Assembly (NCBI GenBank): GCA_037444725.1
Contig: JBBILW010000022.1
Span: 1-11,310, forward strand
DNA length: 11,310 nucleotides
Source: CAIKKG01 sp037444725
GTDB taxonomy: Bacteria > Patescibacteriota > Minisyncoccia > UBA6257 > GWB1-50-10
Reading direction: 5' to 3'
How positions within the stretch are numbered: the stretch's first letter is position 1; each line of letters starts with the position of its first letter. The notes beneath the pieces were generated by a model. That model was not told the DNA's origin, did no database searches, and saw only the letters and a list, made by a program, of their open reading frames with translations. Made by a program: the position numbers and the translations under genes. Shown in pieces: positions 6,565 to 11,310 of this stretch.

Positions 6565-6605
6565 AAACGGCATCACATATCAAATACGTACGCCGTTTTA
6601 TTTTT
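6565..6605 (+). promoter_or_regulatory. leader hairpin before gyrB, terminator-like
   Basis: AAACGGC at 6565-6571 pairs with GCCGTTT at 6592-6598 across a 20-base loop, then T-rich sequence (TATTTTT) runs almost to the gyrB ATG. It lies downstream of the gyrB promoter and also after the dedA-family gene, for which I see no other terminator. It could terminate upstream transcripts, attenuate gyrB, or be a simple 5' UTR fold. Confidence 0.45.
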
Positions 6606-6610
6606 AAACT

Positions 6611-8530
<1,920 letters not shown>

Positions 8531-8533
8531 GAC

Positions 8534-8563
8534 TTGATTTAACCGCTCATAAAGTGGTATAGT
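8534..8563 (+). promoter_or_regulatory. promoter for the secE-nusG-rplK run
   Basis: TTGATT at 8534-8539, an 18-base spacer, then TATAGT at 8558-8563, with TG at 8555-8556 giving an extended -10. The predicted start near 8570 leaves only about 13 bases before the secE ATG. Confidence 0.65.
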
Positions 8564-8582
8564 TACCTTCGTTAATATCGCT

Positions 8583-8777
8583 ATGGCAAATACTATCGTG
8601 CAGATAAGGGAGTTCTTTCAGGAATCACGCCAGGAGTTCAAACGCGTAAACTGGCCGACTCGCGAGGAAACCATCCGCTACACATTGTTCGTGGTGGTAT
8701 TTTCGCTTGCGGTGGCGCTTTTTCTCGGCGTATTGGACTACGGATTTGTTCAGATACTTGAAAAAATAATCGCATAA
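8583..8777 (+). CDS. secE: preprotein translocase subunit SecE
   Basis: The small SecYEG subunit that clamps SecY in the plasma membrane. The 64-residue protein has the short single-span form: an amphipathic cytoplasmic helix with the hallmark EFKRVNWPTREE at 18-29, then a membrane segment at about 33-57 (YTLFVVVFSLAVALFLGVLDYGF). It lies 7 bases before nusG, the classical secE-nusG order, and begins shortly after its own promoter. No SD is visible. Length, motif and context all agree. Confidence 0.94.
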   Translation: MANTIVQIREFFQESRQEFKRVNWPTREETIRYTLFVVVFSLAVALFLGVLDYGFVQILEKIIA

Positions 8778-8784
8778 ATCACGC

Positions 8785-9342
8785 ATGAGCGAAAAAAAAG
8801 AGACGACGATAAATCATAGCCGCCGCTGGTACGCGGTGCATACCTATGCAGGGTACGAAGACGCGGTCTCGCGCTATTTGAAGCAACGCGTGGAGTCCAT
8901 GTTTATGGCGGACAAGATTTTCAATATCATTGTTCCGAAAGAAACGAAGATTAAAGTGAAGGGCGGCAAGCGCTACACGATTGAAGAAAAGATTTATCCG
9001 GGTTATGTGCTCGTCGAAATGATTCTTGATCACGATTCGTGGTCCGTGGTACGCAACACGCCGCGTGTAACCGGCTTCGTGGGTTCGGACAGCACGACTC
9101 CGGCGCCGCTCTCGGATGCCGAAGTGAAGGCGTTGCTTTCGAAGATGGGCGGAGAGGAGACGAAGTACACGGTGGATTTGAAGGAAGACGACATCGTGAA
9201 GATTACCGACGGCCCGTTCAAAGATCAGGAAGGCAAGGTAGCGGAAATCGATGAGGAGCACGGCAAGGTTAAGGTATTGGTGCCCATTTTCGGCCGCGAT
9301 ACGCTCCTTGAGCTCGACTCGTTGCAAGTACAGAAGATATAA
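8785..9342 (+). CDS. nusG: transcription termination/antitermination factor NusG
   Basis: NusG binds RNA polymerase and couples elongation with Rho or with the ribosome. The 185-residue protein has the NGN domain starting at RRWYAVHTYAGYE (13-25), with YPGYVLVEM (71-79) and VRNTPRVTGFVG (89-100). A KOW domain follows at about 134-185, with DDIVKITDGPFKDQEGKV and a KVLVPIFGRDTLLEL stretch. There is no extra insert and no sign of an RfaH-type paralogue. It follows secE by 7 bases, and rplK follows after 17 bases in which a further promoter-like sequence lies. Confidence 0.96.
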   Translation: MSEKKETTINHSRRWYAVHTYAGYEDAVSRYLKQRVESMFMADKIFNIIVPKETKIKVKGGKRYTIEEKIYPGYVLVEMILDHDSWSVVRNTPRVTGFVGSDSTTPAPLSDAEVKALLSKMGGEETKYTVDLKEDDIVKITDGPFKDQEGKVAEIDEEHGKVKVLVPIFGRDTLLELDSLQVQKI

Positions 9343-9350
9343 GGTATAAC
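9322..9350 (+). promoter_or_regulatory. internal promoter for rplK, near-leaderless
   Basis: TTGCAA at 9322-9327 inside the end of nusG, a 17-base spacer, then TATAAC at 9345-9350. The expected start about 7 bases on is within a few bases of the rplK ATG at 9360, so the transcript would have almost no leader. By-eye prediction only. Confidence 0.45.
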
Positions 9351-9359
9351 AATACAACT

Positions 9360-9785
9360 ATGGGTAAACCAGTAAAGACAGTATTAAAGCTTCAAATCGA
9401 AGCAGGCAAGGCCAATCCGGCTCCTCCTATCGGTCCGGCGCTCGGCCAGCATGGTGTAAACATCCAGCAGTTTTGCTTGCAGTTCAATGCGGCAACGAAG
9501 GATATGGCAGGCGATATCATCCCTGCGGAAATCACCATCTACGAGGACCGCTCGTTCGATTTCATCCTGAAGACCTCTCCCGCGTCCGCCCTTTTGAGGA
9601 AGGCGGCAGGAGTGCCGAAAGGCTCAGCAACGCCTCACTCGGTGAAAGTCGGAAAGGTTACGAAAGCCCAGGTGCGCGAAATCGCTGAAAAGAAAATGGT
9701 TGATTTGAATGCCACCACGGTGGAGGCAGCAATGAAAATCATCGAAGGCAGCGCTCGGAACATGGGAATCGAAGTAACGGAATAA
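9360..9785 (+). CDS. rplK: 50S ribosomal protein L11 (uL11)
   Basis: L11 forms the stalk base of the large subunit and binds the GTPase-associated region of 23S rRNA. The 141-residue length is typical. Motifs are KLQIEAGKANPAPPIGPALG at 10-29 (N-terminal domain), FCLQFNAATK, ITIYEDRSFDFILKTSPAS, then KAAGVPKGS at the domain junction and the C-terminal rRNA-binding part ending AMKIIEGSARNMGIEV. In most bacteria rplA (L1) follows directly. Here a terminator lies 4 bases after the stop and rplA is absent. Confidence 0.97.
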   Translation: MGKPVKTVLKLQIEAGKANPAPPIGPALGQHGVNIQQFCLQFNAATKDMAGDIIPAEITIYEDRSFDFILKTSPASALLRKAAGVPKGSATPHSVKVGKVTKAQVREIAEKKMVDLNATTVEAAMKIIEGSARNMGIEVTE

Positions 9786-9788
9786 ATT

Positions 9789-9812
9789 AAAAAAGCCCTT
9801 CGGGGCTTTTTT
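9789..9812 (+). terminator. intrinsic terminator after rplK
   Basis: A perfect 10-base stem, AAAAAAGCCC/GGGCTTTTTT, closed by a TTCG tetraloop, beginning 4 bases after the rplK stop. It closes the secE-nusG-rplK run. Confidence 0.95.
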
Positions 9813-9814
9813 GT

Positions 9815-9843
9815 TTGACGCAGAACAAAACAGCTGTGATACT
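9815..9843 (+). promoter_or_regulatory. promoter for the thymidylate-kinase-like gene
   Basis: TTGACG at 9815-9820, a 17-base spacer, then GATACT at 9838-9843, with TG at 9835-9836 giving an extended -10. It begins 3 bases after the rplK terminator stem. The predicted start near 9850 gives a leader of about 40 bases. Confidence 0.6.
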
Positions 9844-9861
9844 ACTCCCAGCTGTTTTGTT
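9824..9861. repeat. 13-base inverted repeat overlapping the kinase-like gene's promoter
   Basis: AACAAAACAGCTG at 9824-9836 and its exact reverse complement at 9849-9861 are separated by 12 bases. The left arm fills the -35/-10 spacer and the right arm covers the predicted start. It may be an operator for a dimeric repressor. The alternative is a second, weaker terminator hairpin behind the rplK terminator. Confidence 0.75.
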
Positions 9862-9876
9862 ATCATAAACCTGATG

Positions 9877-9884
9877 AAAGGGAG
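9877..9884 (+). promoter_or_regulatory. ribosome binding site deciding the GTG start
   Basis: AAAGGGAG seven bases before GTG at 9892. The in-frame ATG at 9874 overlaps the upstream edge of this site and the TTG at 9811 lies in the terminator, so GTG is the best start. Confidence 0.75.
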
Positions 9885-9891
9885 ACGCGCT

Positions 9892-10707
9892 GTGAACAAG
9901 CGGGAAAAGCAGCCCGGCAAGTTTATCCTCGTCGAGGGCATTTCGGGAAGCGGAAAGACGACGCTTGCAAAGTCGCTTATTGCGGCGCTCAAAAGGCGCG
10001 GCATTCACGCGTTGCTCGAGGCGGAGCCGACGAAGAGCGATTTTGGCAAGTACATCCGGCAGCTCATCGAAGGGAGGAAGTTCACGGAGCATCAGCTCGC
10101 CCATTTCGAGGAGTGTATAGCGTGGGTGCATCGGTGCGTGGAGTTTGATAAGCAGGCTTCGGGAAAACCGATGGGAATTCTTGCGAAGCGCTGCATGGCT
10201 GCGCTAAAAAAGATTCCCCGTGAAATCCGCGATGGCACAACGCTCGGCGAGTTTGAGATTCAATTGCTCTTCATTGCGGATCGTCTGCTCCATATCGTGC
10301 ATATCATCGAGCCTGCACTTCGGCGCGGAAAGTGGATTGTACTCGATCGCTACGACCTCTCGACGTACGCATATGGAGCGGCTCACGGTCTTTCGATGGA
10401 GAAGCTGTACGCATGCCACAAGGCGATGCTCGGCAAGCACTATCTCGTGCCCGACATCACGTTCTCGGTCGTGGCGGCACCAAAGACTGCGATGAGTCGT
10501 CTTGGCAGCTCGGGTAAGCCAATAGACCGTTTTGAGAAGCTTGCAAACCTGAAGCGGGTTGCTGACCAGTATGGTTACGCAATCGAGCTGCGACGCTCTG
10601 AAGATCGTGCGCACGTGGAAAGCATCGACGGCTCGGCGTCTCCCGGGCAGGTGTTGAGAGAGGCTCTCCGCCTGCTCGACCGCTACCGTGAGCATTGGGA
10701 GCAGTAA
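9892..10707 (+). CDS. thymidylate-kinase-like P-loop nucleoside/nucleotide kinase with an insertion
   Basis: The 271-residue protein has dTMP kinase features: FILVEGISGSGKTT with the P-loop at 16-24, EPTKSDFG at 45-52 in the place of the family's EPGGT loop, FIADRLLHI at 127-135 matching the ADR-x-x-H helix, the DRY motif at 152-154 followed by STYAYGAAHG, PDITFSVVAAP at 187-197 and a lid-like SRLGSSGKPIDRFEK at 202-216. Ordinary dTMP kinases have about 205-215 residues. The excess lies mainly at about 62-116, a charged helical insert between the substrate loop and the ADR helix. It may phosphorylate dTMP or another (deoxy)nucleoside or monophosphate. It has its own promoter, SD and terminator, and lies where rplA is usually found. 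Confidence 0.75.
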   Translation: MNKREKQPGKFILVEGISGSGKTTLAKSLIAALKRRGIHALLEAEPTKSDFGKYIRQLIEGRKFTEHQLAHFEECIAWVHRCVEFDKQASGKPMGILAKRCMAALKKIPREIRDGTTLGEFEIQLLFIADRLLHIVHIIEPALRRGKWIVLDRYDLSTYAYGAAHGLSMEKLYACHKAMLGKHYLVPDITFSVVAAPKTAMSRLGSSGKPIDRFEKLANLKRVADQYGYAIELRRSEDRAHVESIDGSASPGQVLREALRLLDRYREHWEQ

Positions 10708-10716
10708 TCGATACCC

Positions 10717-10741
10717 CCCCCTCGTGAATGAGGGGGTTTTT
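10717..10741 (+). terminator. intrinsic terminator of the kinase-like gene
   Basis: CCCCCTC (10717-10723) pairs with GAGGGGG (10730-10736) around a GTGAAT loop, followed by five T. It lies 9 bases after the stop. Confidence 0.9.
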
Positions 10742-10742
10742 G

Positions 10743-10771
10743 TTGAGCAAAACAGGAGTGTGGGGTACTAT
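10743..10771 (+). promoter_or_regulatory. promoter for gatB, near-leaderless
   Basis: TTGAGC at 10743-10748, a 17-base spacer, then TACTAT at 10766-10771. The expected start lies about 6 bases before the ATG at 10785, leaving no room for an SD-containing leader. By-eye prediction only. Confidence 0.45.
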
Positions 10772-10784
10772 TGAATAAAGAGCT

Positions 10785-11310
10785 ATGTATATACCGACAA
10801 TTGGTCTTGAGATTCATATGAACGGCAAGACGCGGACAAAGATGTTCTGCGCCTGTCCGAATAACTTTGAGGAGGGAAACCCGAACGTAAACACGTGTCC
10901 TATTTGCTTGGGCCATCCGGGCGCGTTGCCTGTGGTGAACGAAGAAGCGGTCCGCGCAATCGTAAAGTTGGGCTTGGCACTCGGCAGTACCATCGCGAAA
11001 AAGTCTCACTTTGATCGCAAGAGTTATTTTTATCCCGATCTTCCTAAGGGCTATCAAATCTCGCAGTACGAGCACCCCGTAGTGCAAGGTGGTTCCTTGA
11101 AAGGCATTCGTATTACTCGCGTGCACTTGGAAGAAGATGCGGGCCGTTTGATGCACGAGTTGCCAGGGGGAGAAAAGACGAAAGAAGAGGCGACCTACGT
11201 TGATTATAACCGCGGCGGCACTCCGCTTCTCGAACTCGTAACCGAGCCTGACATAAAAAACGCGGAAGAAGCGGTTGCGTTTGCAAAAGAATTGCAGCTC
11301 ATTTTGAAAT
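10785..11310 (+). CDS. gatB: aspartyl/glutamyl-tRNA amidotransferase subunit B, 3' truncated
   Basis: GatB is the kinase/amidation subunit of GatCAB, which converts Glu-tRNA(Gln) and Asp-tRNA(Asn) into the amidated forms. The frame is open from ATG 10785 to the window end (175 codons of the usual roughly 475). It starts MYIPTIGLEIH, carries the four zinc-site cysteines at 22, 24, 38 and 41 (FCACPN and NTCPICLGHPG), then KSYFYPDLPKGYQISQY at 79-95 and HLEEDAGR at 114-121, followed by YVDYNRGGTPLLELVTEPD. All are strongly conserved in GatB. gatC and gatA are not beside it, and a terminator separates it from the kinase-like gene, so it begins its own transcript. Confidence 0.96.
   Translation, partial: MYIPTIGLEIHMNGKTRTKMFCACPNNFEEGNPNVNTCPICLGHPGALPVVNEEAVRAIVKLGLALGSTIAKKSHFDRKSYFYPDLPKGYQISQYEHPVVQGGSLKGIRITRVHLEEDAGRLMHELPGGEKTKEEATYVDYNRGGTPLLELVTEPDIKNAEEAVAFAKELQLILK

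Noticed and set aside
8779..9357. 192-codon open frame on the - strand opposite nusG
   Set aside because: It lies entirely over nusG, which is well conserved, and its translation has no recognisable motif. It is a shadow frame.
10683..11156. 157-codon open frame on the - strand at the window end
   Set aside because: It lies over the 3' end of the kinase-like gene, its terminator and the start of gatB, whose motifs are unmistakable on the + strand.

Overview
The window looks like part of a small, streamlined bacterial genome, most likely a Candidate Phyla Radiation (Patescibacteria) member of the Parcubacteria type. This is an inference from gene style: short proteins, a MurF-like ligase without the usual N-terminal substrate domain, core genes without Shine-Dalgarno (SD) sequences, a tRNA without an encoded CCA, and cell-wall, ribosomal and gyrase genes packed side by side. 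TGA is used as a stop (for example at 1109, 2698 and 5740), so this is not a lineage that reads TGA as glycine. No marker here settles the lineage.

Layout. Positions 1-4005 hold a tight division and cell-wall run on the + strand: the 3' part of rsmH, an ftsL-like gene, a class B penicillin-binding protein (ftsI type) and a murF-like ligase. The last three overlap by 4 bases at each junction. A tRNA-Glu(CTC) with its own promoter follows at 4030-4100, then a strong hairpin terminator at 4102-4141. Positions 4225-5780 hold a divergent accessory pair: a nucleoside 2-deoxyribosyltransferase-like gene on the - strand and a DNA polymerase beta-type nucleotidyltransferase gene on the + strand. Each ends in its own terminator, and both have clear SD sites. 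A DedA-family membrane protein (5848-6507), gyrB (6611-8530) and a secE-nusG-rplK run (8583-9785) come next. The usual rplA does not follow rplK. Instead there is a terminator, then a thymidylate-kinase-like gene (9892-10707) with its own promoter, a clear SD and a terminator. gatB begins at 10785 and runs off the end of the window.

How the parts fit together. RsmH, FtsL, the PBP and MurF belong to the dcw (division and cell wall) neighbourhood. SecE and NusG link secretion and transcription elongation to L11, and GatB serves tRNA-dependent amidation. Three accessory genes, all related by family to nucleotide or nucleoside chemistry, sit among these core genes as separately promoted and terminated units. 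They differ from the core genes in carrying canonical SD sites. The least explained features are the deoxyribosyltransferase-like protein with Val at the catalytic Glu position, the divergent pair it belongs to, an inverted near-copy of the tRNA-Glu T-arm just past its terminator, and an inverted repeat lying across the kinase-like gene's promoter.
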